Positions 46,154-56,608 of a stretch of 64,000 nucleotides of DNA are shown here, piece by piece. Below the pieces are notes generated by a model. It made no database searches. It saw nothing but the letters and a program-made list of their open reading frames with translations, and was not told the origin of the DNA. The stretch lies in NCBI GenBank assembly GCA_036927565.1, contig JAYESD010000008.1, forward strand, positions 22,276,100 through 22,340,099, read 5' to 3'. This DNA is from Tuctoria greenei. Taxonomy: Eukaryota > Streptophyta > Magnoliopsida > Poales > Poaceae. Numbering within the stretch: position 1 is the stretch's first letter; each line of letters begins with the position of its first letter. A program made the position numbers and the translations under genes.

Positions 46154-47292
46154 CTAGTCACCGCCTCCGGTGTACAAGCTTGGAGACAAGACATTGTTGA
46201 GTGCTGTCAGTAAACCAGTAGGGACCTGTTGCGGGCCTGCACCATGTAGCAGTGACGGGTCATAGAAGATTGTTGAAGCATGCAGTGCATGTTGCTGGTT
46301 GCTTCCTGGACCAGGTCCAAGAAGGCCTGCTTGCGACGGACGCCACATGGGCATTGGTCAGGCTTGAACCAGTCCCGTCCACGAGTTGTATGATGGCATC
46401 CGAGGAGCAGCAGGACCACGTCCAGGAGCACCAGAGGGAACTCCAAATGAGGTGGCCTGACCATCTCTTTGTTTATTGTCGTCATTTTTCTGAGGGCGCT
46501 TCCGTCGACCGCCGGATGAGACAGTTATAGAGTTTTCCTGACGTGGTGCGACCGTTGAAGACACTTGTTTTGTCGAGGCAGCAGTGAACATCGCAGTGTT
46601 GGCCTCCATCTTGGCTATATGGAGCTGGCGCTGCTCATCTTGCAGCAAGTAATCACGGACAGAGAGAAAAGAAGGCAGTGGCTTGCGTGTAGTCAAAACT
46701 GAAATGGCATGACTAAATTTGGAGTTAAGGCCACGAAGGGCGTTAACCACCAGAGAGGATTTAGTGAAAGGGTGGCCGACATCACGGAAAAGGTCGACAA
46801 GTTCATTGAGTTGGCTGAAGTAGGCGGTGATTGTGAGATCCCCTTAGAACAAGCTGTGGAACTCCTGAAGGGTGTAGACAGCGCATTGATCCGCGTTGTC
46901 AAGAAACAGGCCACGAATGGTGGACCAAAGAACATACGCAGTGGGTTGAGGTACTTGAACCATCTTCATGAGGTCGATGATGATCGAGTTGTAGAGCCAA
47001 GAAACGATGATTTGGTCGACTTGAAGCCATCCGGGTCATGCAACATGTTTTGCGCATCTAAGGAGCCATCAATACGATCGAGTAGCCCAAATTTGCGAAA
47101 AGTGGCATCAAAGAAAGAACTCCAAATCGAGAAATTTGAGTCACCATAGTCAAGTACAACCGACACATGAGCCCAGATGTTGACGTGTTGTATGGCAGAC
47201 GCAGGGATTGAAGTGGGTTGTGGAGCAGCAAAAGTATTAGGGGAGGTGGATCTTGGAGTATCGGCGACTGAGGAACCAGAAGACGTTGCCAT
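46154..47292 (-). pseudogene. gag: copia C: gag
   Basis: Starts MATSSGSSVADTPRSTSP. The gag region matches the plant copia UBN2/retrotransposon gag type: IWSSFFDATFRKFGLLDRIDG, later VNALRGLNSKFSHAI and SVRDYLLQDEQRQ. It lies in three frames, so it is broken by frameshifts. Confidence 0.8.
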
Positions 47293-47334
47293 ATTGCAGT
47301 GGAGGTGGGAAGATCGAAGAGCCGTCTGATACCA

Positions 47335-47529
47335 TATAGAAAGAGAACTCGATGATTTCTATTAAGGCAATGGGTACACCTTATAAAGGCTAGCTAGTAT
47401 AGCGTAAAACCAAAGCTAAGTCTTTTCACACCACACTAGTGTGAAACCAAAGCTAATCCCTTTCACACTACACAAATTCATAAGCTATCGTGATGTCTAC
47501 CAAGACGTGATGACTCAGTCCAGTCTACA
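47335..47529 (-). repeat. 5' LTR of copia C (195 bp)
   Basis: Pair of the LTR at 42701. TATA-like CTTTATAAGG on the minus strand. Directly inside it, TGGTATCAGACGG (47322-47334, minus strand) is the primer-binding site for initiator tRNA-Met. Confidence 0.9.
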
Positions 47530-47938
47530 ATGACATAATATGGCAGTGGAGAGTGCTACAGAAGAAACTGTTGGAGCAAAAACAACTACTTAGAAACTCA
47601 TTAGGGATTGCGACTGGTCTGCATGCAACCGTGTTTGTTATCAGCTGACATCAGTGTTGCTCTGTTATCAGCGCTACTGTTGTTATCAGATGTTAAGTTG
47701 TTTCTACAAGTGTTAAAATAATGATGATTGATGATAATGCTTTGGGGTGTTATTTTTTAGAAAAATGGTACCATTCTAATATCATCATGTTTTTGCTCCG
47801 ATAGATCCATTTTTTGATATTTCCGAAAATTTTAATATTTGTTTCCGATGATTTTGTTTCTGAAAATTATATATGAAAATGAAAACGACTTGACTCTTTA
47901 TTCTTCCGTTTCTGATCGTTTTCATCCCTAGCCAAGAG

Positions 47939-49037
47939 AGCCCCTAAAAGAAAAAGGAATGATTATATATAGACCAGTCATCAAAAAGTATTTGTTGTCA
48001 AAAGTAGCACCGCAAAAACCATCAATAACCAATCCACCTTACAGTACGATGACCAACTCGTCATATGGTACGAGTTTCAAACTTCTCAACTAGCCATTGA
48101 AAATGGCTAGTTTACCGTCCACTCCGTCGTGCCATACAGTGACTCAAAGTCCATTGTTGTCCAAGGCCAAAATTTTCTCTGTATCGAAGTTGAAACTCAA
48201 GATGTTTTCCTTAATCATCATCCAATTCTCTTATTGGCTCCCATTCATCTCCAATCTCACTCTAAATCTCAAAAGACTCACAAAGTATCCAAGCTCTTCT
48301 AATGTTAGTGTGACATAAGCGAAACAACTCGACACCTCTAAAGTAGTCATGTTTTTCCTATGGACTCAAGCCTAAAAACTACTCCAAATGTTCACCATGA
48401 TTGAGACTAGATCACATTTAGCCTTGATCCACTCCATGACTCAAACTTGCATTAAGATTCTTGAATTTCTCCCATGGAAACTTGGAGTCGTCGAGTTAGT
48501 CAATCATTAAGATCATATGACTTGATATAATAGTTTGGTATAAAACACACTTTAGTCATATTCATTGTACAAACTCCAATAATTCTGAAACTTACACTAT
48601 GTTCTTGCAAAGGACAAGCTATATATATCTCTTTGATCCGATATCAATATTAATAACTAGTTATCAATCGGTGCCAAGCTATTAAATTATTGCCCAACGT
48701 TTTTTCTTTCTCACTATATCATACGAGTCGGAACACTGGTTCTTGAAAGCTATGCTTTCACATCAAATGTCTTTTCAGAATCCAATTTGACTCATTGTTG
48801 CCTTTAAGTGTTTGAGGCATTGGGCTTTACAAAATCAATAGATGTCCAGCCCGATCCTATGAGTTCTAGCCCAGCCCACGTTTTGTACGAGTCAATAACC
48901 ATACGTGCGCGTGTGTTGCCTAATTCCACGGTTTCCCTCCGTCACCTCTTCACAGTCCAGGTCTATAACGACCTCCCCTGCCTTTCCCCTGCTTCCTGCA
49001 CCCTCTCTGAAACAAGTATCACCATCACCATTCACCA
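47939..49037. other. 5' flank of the tetraspanin gene
   Basis: AT-rich non-coding sequence up to about 48880, then a CT-rich leader. TCTATAACG at about 48961-48970 could be a weak TATA-like element. No repeat with clear ends is seen. Confidence 0.4.
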
Positions 49038-52020
49038 ATGGCGCGCCCAGGCTGCAGTAACGCCGTCTTCGCGTCCTTCAACGTCCTCACCCTCCTCCTC
49101 GGCGCGGCCGTCCTCGCGGCAGGCATCTACCTCGGCGCGCCCCACCGCGGCTCTGGCGTGCCCACCGATTGCGAGCGTTTCCTCCGCACGCCGGCCCTGG
49201 TGCTCGGCGCCGCCATCATGGTCGTCTCCATGGCCGGGATCGCCGGCTCTTGCTGCCGCGCCTCGATCCTCCTCTGGCTCTACCTCTTCCTCGCGGCGCT
49301 GCTCATCCTCGCCGCGCTCTGCTTCACGGTCCTCGCGCTCGTCGTCACCAACGCCGGCGCGGGGCGAGCCGTGTCGGGCAGAGGGTTCAGGGAGTACCGG
49401 CTCGGAGACTACTCGACCTGGCTGCGGCGGAGGGTAGACGACGACCAGAACTGGGGCAGGATCAGGAGCTGCCTCGCGGGCGCCGGCGTGTGCCGGAGCT
49501 TGCAGAGGAACAGGACGTTCGATGAGTTCGTCAACGACAACCTCTCGCCGGTGCAGGTCAGTTGCTCTTGCCGGTTCTCGTTAAAGATCATTTATTTATT
49601 TCTACCAGAAAACTCTAACTGTCCGCGCGATTAAGATTTCGTGCAATGATCTAACATAGGATCTTGAGCCTATATAGCCACTTCACTGATGAGCTAAGCT
49701 AGCTGTTGTTTCAACTAGACGCCTAGAGTAGCTAGCTCTAGGGCTGAGTTTTTGAACCGGTTGCCACGTTGTCGAGCAAAGAAAATATATGCTTATGTGA
49801 ACTTGCTCGTATGTGTGGTGTAATCTCAGAAATATGTTGTGCATGGAACAAGCTCTTCGAATGCGTCCTCTGAAATAAATCGGGCATCTTCACCTGCATT
49901 GCTTTCAGATACTAGTAAAAAATACTTTCTTGATACATTGGATTGCTCAAGTAGCTTAATTAAATGTATCAAGTGTCGTTTAGACGATATTGTGTTGCGG
50001 ACAAATTCGTACGCTGACAGCATCATGAAGTACTATTTTATGCCGCCCCCAATGATCTCACATTTCGAACAGCGTTTGACTTTTACCCACCCAAGGAAGT
50101 TGCGTGTTTTCTGCACTGAATGGGGAAGAACGTGCAGTGTTTTTAAATGCTGTTCTTCCTATTTACAGCCATTTCTAATATCCTGAGCAAAAAAAGTGTT
50201 AAGCCCTTGCATAGACAACATATATATTTTCTACCTAAATTAGTTTCATGTCAGTAAAAATCCAGTTCTGCATTTTTTTACAGTCTTGGCCTTAAATCCA
50301 TTCATATATAATTCATTTTAGTTAACAAAGGAGGAGAAAACCTAAGTGGATAACTGATGAGGAAAACCTCTGCTGCCCTCTTATCATGTTGCCTTGAAAT
50401 ATCTTCACATGCATACGTGTAAATGATAGAACCAAGGACTGGAATGACCAAGTACTACCTTTGGATCGGAAAGGTTGTCGTTTTCGACAACGAAATACAC
50501 TAAAAATAAACTGCCGCCGCATGTTTGAGCGACAACTAATTCGATCGAGAGGGAGTAATACTTTTCCTATTGCATCACTGATTGTGATATTTAGCTACCA
50601 AGGACTTCACCAAAGTCATACATACCCAATGGCTATATAAATCAAAAAGGTCAAACCAGTAGCTCATGGCAGTAGATGATTTAGATCAACGTTAGCAACT
50701 CTATGAAAGAAGGTATGGACGGTCAAGGCTGTCTCCAAGAATTAGGGGCCCTGGTGTGAAACACAAAATGGGGCCCTAATTCAAAAAGTCATATAAGAAA
50801 CACATACTTTTATTTATTTATATAACTGTAATATATTATATATGTTATTTCTTACAATATCAGGAATATATCAAACATTAGTGCAAAAAGAGTAAAGGTA
50901 GCACGGAAACAACAAACTGACCTTATGTTCCACTGAAAAGCGTCGTCCTTTTTGTATTTCTTGAAGTGAAGTATTCAATTATATCGTCGTAGTTAAGGTT
51001 CTCCAAGATATCATTTTTTAAGTTCTATTGTCACTAAGCCATTGAGTCTTCCTTGTGTCCTGGAAGAACACTAGTAGGACTTCACCATGAGCCCTCGTCA
51101 ACATTAGCAACAGGAGTTTGGTATTCAGAATTAAATTGAGATTCTTTGACGAAAAATCTATCAAGAGCACCTATTTTAGATTACTACTTTAAGTCTTTGT
51201 TTCCTCCTATGCTTTTCAAAACCAGAATCATGTTTCCTGTTTCTAGAAGACATAATAGTTGATTAGGAATGGGGCCTATTTGATAAAGACACGTTGTTTT
51301 AGGGCTTATTGACTGGGATTGGATCAGGATAGAGGAAACGGAGAAAAGAAGACGGAACAGGTACCTGCTTCTTTCCTAGGTATTAGCCTTTTTTAGTGGA
51401 TTTTGCTGGGCTTCTTTATCTTGGTGAAGTCGGGAATAACGGGCCCCCTGTTACTCGACGGTATGGTTATGATGAAGCGACTGCCTGTATAATTTACACT
51501 CATTGTTTTCGTATTTTGTATTTGTCTAACAAGAGCATGCTGCATGCGTTTACACGGCGCATGTGTTTTTTCATAAAATGATTAGCATATCTGCAAGTTG
51601 CAGTTTGTTGTCAACTCACTTGGATTCCTCCCAGATCAAGCGCATTCGCTGAAGAAACTGACGAATGGTGACCTCAATTTCATTGTGAACTCAACTGGCC
51701 CATCTCAATATTTGCAGTCCGGATGCTGCAAACCTCCAACCGGCTGCAACTTCACGTACCTGAACGAGACATACTGGACCAAGCCCCCAGGCCGCCCCAG
51801 CAGCAACCCTGACTGCGACACGTGGTCGAACGACCAGTCCGAGCTCTGCTACGGTTGCCAGTCTTGCAAGGCCGGCGTCCTTGGAAACCTCAGGAACAGC
51901 TGGAAGAAGATCGCCATCGTCAACGCCGCCTTCATTGTGCTCCTCCTAGTCGTCTACTCCCTCGGGTGCTGCGTGCTCCGGAACAACCGGCGGCACAAGT
52001 ACACCCTGGTTGGGAAGTGA
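49038..52020 (+). CDS. tetraspanin
   Basis: Two exons, 49038-49556 and 51718-52020, give 273 residues; both exon ends are in phase 0 at a CAG/GTCAGT donor and a TTTGCAG acceptor. Four membrane segments are visible: about 9-31, 52-72, 78-106 and 237-260. The large outer loop between segments 3 and 4 contains the plant tetraspanin signature GCCKPPTGC at residues 175-183, then CDTWSNDQSELCYGCQSCKAG, with the Cys pairs expected for disulfides, and the N-glycosylation motifs NRT and NFT/NET. Plant tetraspanins organise plasma-membrane microdomains and take part in development and exosome formation; the role of this one is not known. The intron of about 2.2 kb holds a Stowaway-like MITE. The first exon is very GC-rich. 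Confidence 0.93.
50455..50555. mobile_element. Stowaway-like MITE in the tetraspanin intron
   Basis: Left end CTACCTTTGGATCG and right end read in reverse CTCCCTCTCGATCG, both followed further in by GTTGTCG, with TA on both sides (50453-50454, 50556-50557). A 101-bp element of the Tc1/mariner MITE type. Confidence 0.7.
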
Positions 52021-52860
52021 TGACTGATGAGAGGCTGGGTTCACTTCGAGCAACAGAACATGTGTGCCGTATGTGTGTGTGTTTGTTTTTATCTTATTTC
52101 CCGTATAAGCTAGCGAGCTGTGTCTGAAGTTTCTGTGGAGAAGATGCTATTTGACTGTGTAAACTGTGGGTTTACATGTACATATGGTTCATGCACGGTT
52201 GTGTTTGTAATTCTCAAATTTCCTTGCGAAATTTAAAAGTTTAATCCATGGACTTTGGAGGAGACATTTTATCCATGTAATAGTTTCGGTTCAATCAACT
52301 ATATATTCCCAGATTGACAGATAAAAGGTGTACAAGTTGTGGATTTAATTGTGAGAATTGACACACTTCAGGCTGGGCAAAATAAATCAAAACCGAAAAA
52401 ATCGAATTTGATGAAACCAGTCCATATTCTGGATCCTTTTATGTGAAAATCGAAAAAAAATCAGTTTTAGTTTTAAAACCCGGTTAGTCGACAAACCGAA
52501 TCTAGCCTGGCCCGCTAAAATAGTGAACTAAGCCCACTAACCTAGGCCCATCTAAAACCCTAATTCCTAACCCTCCCATCTTCTGATCTCCAATCCTCAC
52601 GCTCACGCCCCAGCCCCTCGCCCCATTAGCAGCCATTACTCTTCTCCAGACACTCCTCTCTCTCTCTCCCCTCGTCTCTCGATCAGTTCTGATTTCTCAA
52701 TATAAACTTTTCAATAGTGTAAACAGAGCATAGAGGAGTGAAATCATTTTGTTGCAGACAATTATGATATTACTGGATATGAAATCTTTTCTCTCATAGA
52801 AAATCGAACTTAGAACTCGAGTAGTGCTACTCAAAGTACTTAATCACTAAGTTAAGTTTT
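52021..52860. other. 3' UTR and downstream flank of the tetraspanin gene
   Basis: Non-coding. The first 250 bp probably hold the 3' UTR. Later AT-rich sequence includes repeated AAACCGAA / AATCGAA words and a CT repeat near 52650-52680. Confidence 0.45.
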
Positions 52861-55158
52861 AAGGTCGTGACCGGTTAGGTGTTCGACTTGCGAAGATCCT
52901 GTCTTCAAAGGAGGGAGAACAAGTGCACCATCGAAAGCCCCCTCGAGCGACCCTTCGAACTCCGACCCCACGACAACCACCCTCCACGTCTCCGACCAAC
53001 TTCCCTTGAGCCTCACGCTCAGCACCACCGCTGACTCCCTGCAGCTTGCAGCGTGTCCATCTCACCATTGCATCATCCTCTCCCCGCCCATCCACATCCA
53101 TGTCACAGTCGGCTCACCGCGCTCCCAGAACCTAGACCCCAACTATTTGTCGCCCTCCCAACATGGTCTGCCCCCCTTTCTCTACCCTCTGCTCCCCCAG
53201 GGTTCGGCTCCCACCATAATTGTTCCTTCCTATCGGGACGATCGACCTCTCCCTTGGCATCCTTGATGTTGTCCCCCTCTACAGTGGGGTGCTTTGAAGA
53301 AGTGTTGGGTTCCTCGAAATCGGAAGACCTTAACTGCTCGTTGTTACCGATCCTCTTGGGGTTTGATTTGGATTTCGAGGAGGGCATGTGCCTCTCTTTT
53401 GGCTCCAACGTCCGCCCAGCGCTGTTGACGGCGAGCCCATCCCCCTTGGCGAGGTCCTCCTTTCCCTTGCCATCTCTCCTATCGCCGGACCTCTCAACCA
53501 TGTTGATGTTCCTGGCTGACCTAGCAGATGGGCAATGGCAGGCGAACCTGTTGGGTGTTGGGGGTACCGAGCCAATTCTGGTGGCTTCAGCGATCCTACC
53601 CCCCCCCCCCCCCCCCGATGTCGGCATTGTTCATCATCTCCGACGTCGACTACCTTCCCTGCTTTCTGGCTCCATCCTGGGGGTCACCTCCCTGCCCTCG
53701 GCTAGGTGCCTCCCAGGTGGCTCCCGACCCTACTTTGATGTCTCAAGACAACCAGTCGGCGCGGGTCTTCGCAGACGCAGATGTCTTGTCCCGCCATACC
53801 ATCCTGGATGACAAGGTGGGCGCCTTAATGCCCCCTTTTGCAGAGACGGTCCAGGCCTTGCTGCCCCTTCCCGCCTCGTCTATATCCAAGTGTGGGTCTT
53901 CCCCCACCCGCCGCACGCGTATCCTTGCACAAGATAGTGTCCTCTGAATTGAAGAACAAAATGCAGAGAATTGTGTGAGGGAGGAACAGAACTCTGCAGT
54001 AGCATGATCAAGATCACTGTTCACACGACGCTGTTACAAAAAATATTGTTCCACCGGTATGATATCGTATCACTGTAGCAGCAAATCTGGTCTGTTCACT
54101 ACTGCCTGGAGGGTGGAGATTTAAGCTAATGCTAGTTACTGTAGCTCCTCTGCATTGACACCTTCAATGTAGAGGATTTGGTTCCCATGCCCTTGGTCCT
54201 GTCAAATCTGCAGCGCCCTCGGTGCGCAAGGGTAGGAAGGCCTTAACTCTGCCATGTGATGGTTGGACGGTCGTCAAATCCAAAAGGACTGCTCAGCTAG
54301 AGCTCGCCAGGTCAAGCAATAGCGTCAACTAGCGTGCAAGTCGTCACGCTCTCCCCCGGACCTTCAAAAAGCCTTTAGAGGAAGATGTTTTCGTTGCCTT
54401 GCCTCAGATCACCACATTGCGGCTTGTAGAGAACGGGTCCATATCCTCTGATGTAGAGGAGAAAAGGCAGAAACATGTAGCAATTGGTACAGTAATATGA
54501 GAGGAAACGAATAGTATTCTGCAGTAGTACTGTAGCAATATGGTCTTTAACAGTAATTATGACTACTGTAGCAACCAATTAGTGCTGTTTACGAGTACTG
54601 TAGCATCTTGATCTGCTCTGTTCGTTTTTCATCCTGCGGTTCAAAGTAGACCAAATGTAGTTAACTGTAGTTTCTCTGCAGTTTGTTCTTTACTGCAGTG
54701 GATACGAATCGGTAGGGAACCCCCTCAGTGTTACGCTTGCCTTCACTCTAGCCACCTTGCTCACTCCTGTCATCTTCCACTGGGTCCAAATGGTCACAGG
54801 CGGGTTCATGAGAGACTGCTAGTGTCCAAACCCAACATATCCAACCGCCTCCACTTCCCCCGCATTCCCTCGCAAGCTCCGTGTCCATCCCAAGTCTCCG
54901 CCTCCCCACCTCGTCAAGCACCACCACCCCTGCGAGAACTTCCACTTCCACCACCAAGACGACAATGGCCAACGCTCCCTACATTCCTGGTTGTGCTGAT
55001 CGTCGCACAAGCCAGGGCCAGATTGCGGTGATTATCCGCGGGGGAATTGAAGCTGAGATGACCAAACTTCGTACCTGGGCAGCTATGCTCTCTCCTGCTG
55101 GTCACGACCGTAAAGCTGCGGTCAGAGAGGATGCAAATGCGCTGCTCAGTGCCTCGTG
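52861..55158. other. unrecognised region with low-complexity ORFs
   Basis: A GC-rich open frame at 53053-53811 is Pro/Ser/Leu-rich and interrupted by a run of about 20 C (53590-53611). A later fragment reads LPCDGWTVVKSKRTAQ (about 54250-54300), a phrase I associate with plant hypothetical proteins or LINE-like ORFs, but I recognise no domain. Several copies of the word ACTGTAGC lie between 54070 and 54600. 54820-55158 holds another Ser/Thr/Pro-rich open frame. I do not call a gene. Confidence 0.35.
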
Positions 55159-55664
55159 TGTAGGGAATCGGCGGTACACTACTCTAGCAACTCTACCACA
55201 TCACCCAGGAAACATGCGAGTACAAAGGTCATGGATCGTTACCACTAGACGCGCAGCGCAGCGGAATGTAGATGCGCGTCGATGTAAGGGAAGTAGACGA
55301 TCTCGTTCGTCTCTTCCTCGTCCTCGTCACAGCAGCAGGTAGACGATCATGATCGTCGTAGCCGATCAGCGCAGCAGTAGCAGCAGCGCCTCCACGGAGT
55401 CCATACATACGGAGAGGAACGCTGTGTGCCGATGTGCTAGCATCACGCGCGCGGCAAGGGTCTCGGCGTGAGGCCTTTGAGGTGTGGCGGCTAGGGCTGT
55501 TACGTGGTGGGATCATTAGCCCCTAACCCTACCCCTCATATTTATAGGCGTACTAATGGGCTTTTAGGTCGCAGGCCCATTAGTATCCTAATTGCTTATG
55601 GATCAAATATCCAATAGGCCTCAACCCGAATTGTTATGATTGCCTCTTGGGCACATCACCAACA
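55159..55664 (-). repeat. 3' LTR of copia D
   Basis: Minus strand starts TGTTGGTGATGTGCCCAAGA after the purine-rich CAAGTGGGAGAT. A minus-strand TATA box CTATAAATA is at about 55541-55549. The outer border (about 55157-55159, TGTAGGG) is chosen by the TG...CA rule, since there is no second LTR to compare. Confidence 0.65.
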
Positions 55665-56608
55665 ATCTCCCACTTGCACTAGAGACAATCATCTAGCCAA
55701 GATTTTTGATATTCCAACTCCTTAAGTGTGTGACCCGTTAGGTTCATGTGTAGTCAGTTGTGAATGGAAACCATTTCCAACCACAAGTCAGTAGAGGTAC
55801 CTAACATGACATACTGACTCCCGAATGTACATAAATATCATATCGGTCGAACCTAGATACATTTAACATGCTAATCCCTTTGCCTCACGATACCAGTCAA
55901 GCTCAAGGCGAGATGCGTGCCATCCTTGTGATAGCTCGACCATTCACTCGATCAAATAGTGGATTCATTTCGTGACTAACTTTTAGTCACTGTGATTAAC
56001 CATTAATCACTTTGGCATGGCCATGCACTTTCAAATCCAACTATCTCGAGGGGCCCAGAGATATCTCTCCTGTTATTTAGGAGGGGCAAATCCCATCTTG
56101 ATCCGCGCACATCCCATTCTATGTTTCATTATATACCCGAAGACTACTTTTATGAATACCCAGTTACGGAGTAGCGTTTGGTAGTCTCAAAGTACAAAAC
56201 TACGCATAGTGAGAAACACTGGCGATCTCAGGTCTAAGGATCTAGCAGGTGTATCACTCAAGACCAACTGATGGCACATATGGAAATAACAATCCCAGCA
56301 GTGTCTCGGAGTGGGTCAATCCAACACCATGTTCACTAACATGTGTTCACATTATTAATTCGATATCTCCATATCTATGATCCGTGAAACGTGATCATCA
56401 ATTAATATATGTGCTAGTCTGTATGCAATCATTATCTCATATAATGATATAGACTAGGGATCATCTAGAGTAACATTACTTTTAACAAAGTGTTTCACGA
56501 ACAAGTCACATACTTGATGATCAATGTAAATAATGATTACTCATATAAAAATTTATTTAATAGTACATAAACATAGCTGTGACACAAGTCTCCCACTACA
56601 CACTATGA
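55665..56608 (-). other. copia D non-coding region between pol and the 3' LTR
   Basis: AT-rich sequence after the pol stop, with CAAGTGGGAGAT at the LTR side acting as the likely polypurine tract. Several ATGATTA-like words occur. No ORF. Confidence 0.55.

Larger units (their letters stand above)
42701..47529 (-). mobile_element. Ty1/copia element C (Ale/Retrofit-like), complete but decayed
   Basis: Two short LTRs (42701-42906 and 47335-47529) are flanked by the 5-bp duplication ATGAC (42696-42700 and 47530-47534). A primer-binding site beside the right LTR and a polypurine tract beside the left one complete the structure. Gag and pol (integrase, then RT, then RNase H) are on the minus strand in copia order. 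The LTRs differ at several positions and by 11 bp, so it is not young. It sits inside the Ds-like element. Confidence 0.93.
42078..47930. mobile_element. Ac/Ds-like hAT element, non-autonomous, with nested insertions
   Basis: Ends TAGGGGTAAAA at the left and TTTTCATCCCTA at the right resemble the maize Ac/Ds ends; the subterminal sequence near 47870-47900 (ATATGAAAATGAAAACG) is also Ac-like. An exact 8-bp duplication GCCAAGAG (42070-42077 and 47931-47938) flanks it, as for hAT elements. Without the copia insertion about 1 kb remains, and no hAT transposase is seen in it. The orientation is not determined. Confidence 0.9.

Noticed and set aside
50700..51450. Possible transposase remnant in the tetraspanin intron (GGGGCCCTAATTC words)
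   Set aside because: Repeated GGGCCC words look transposon-like, but I found neither ends nor a readable protein.
54735..54830. Resemblance of a short frame ending WVQMVTGGFMRDC to the DUF1218 C terminus
   Set aside because: Only about a dozen residues agree, with no Cys motifs or upstream helices. Chance cannot be excluded.
54881..55342. 153-residue Ser/Thr/Pro-rich ORF as a gene
   Set aside because: It runs across the probable border of the copia D LTR, and no domain is recognised.
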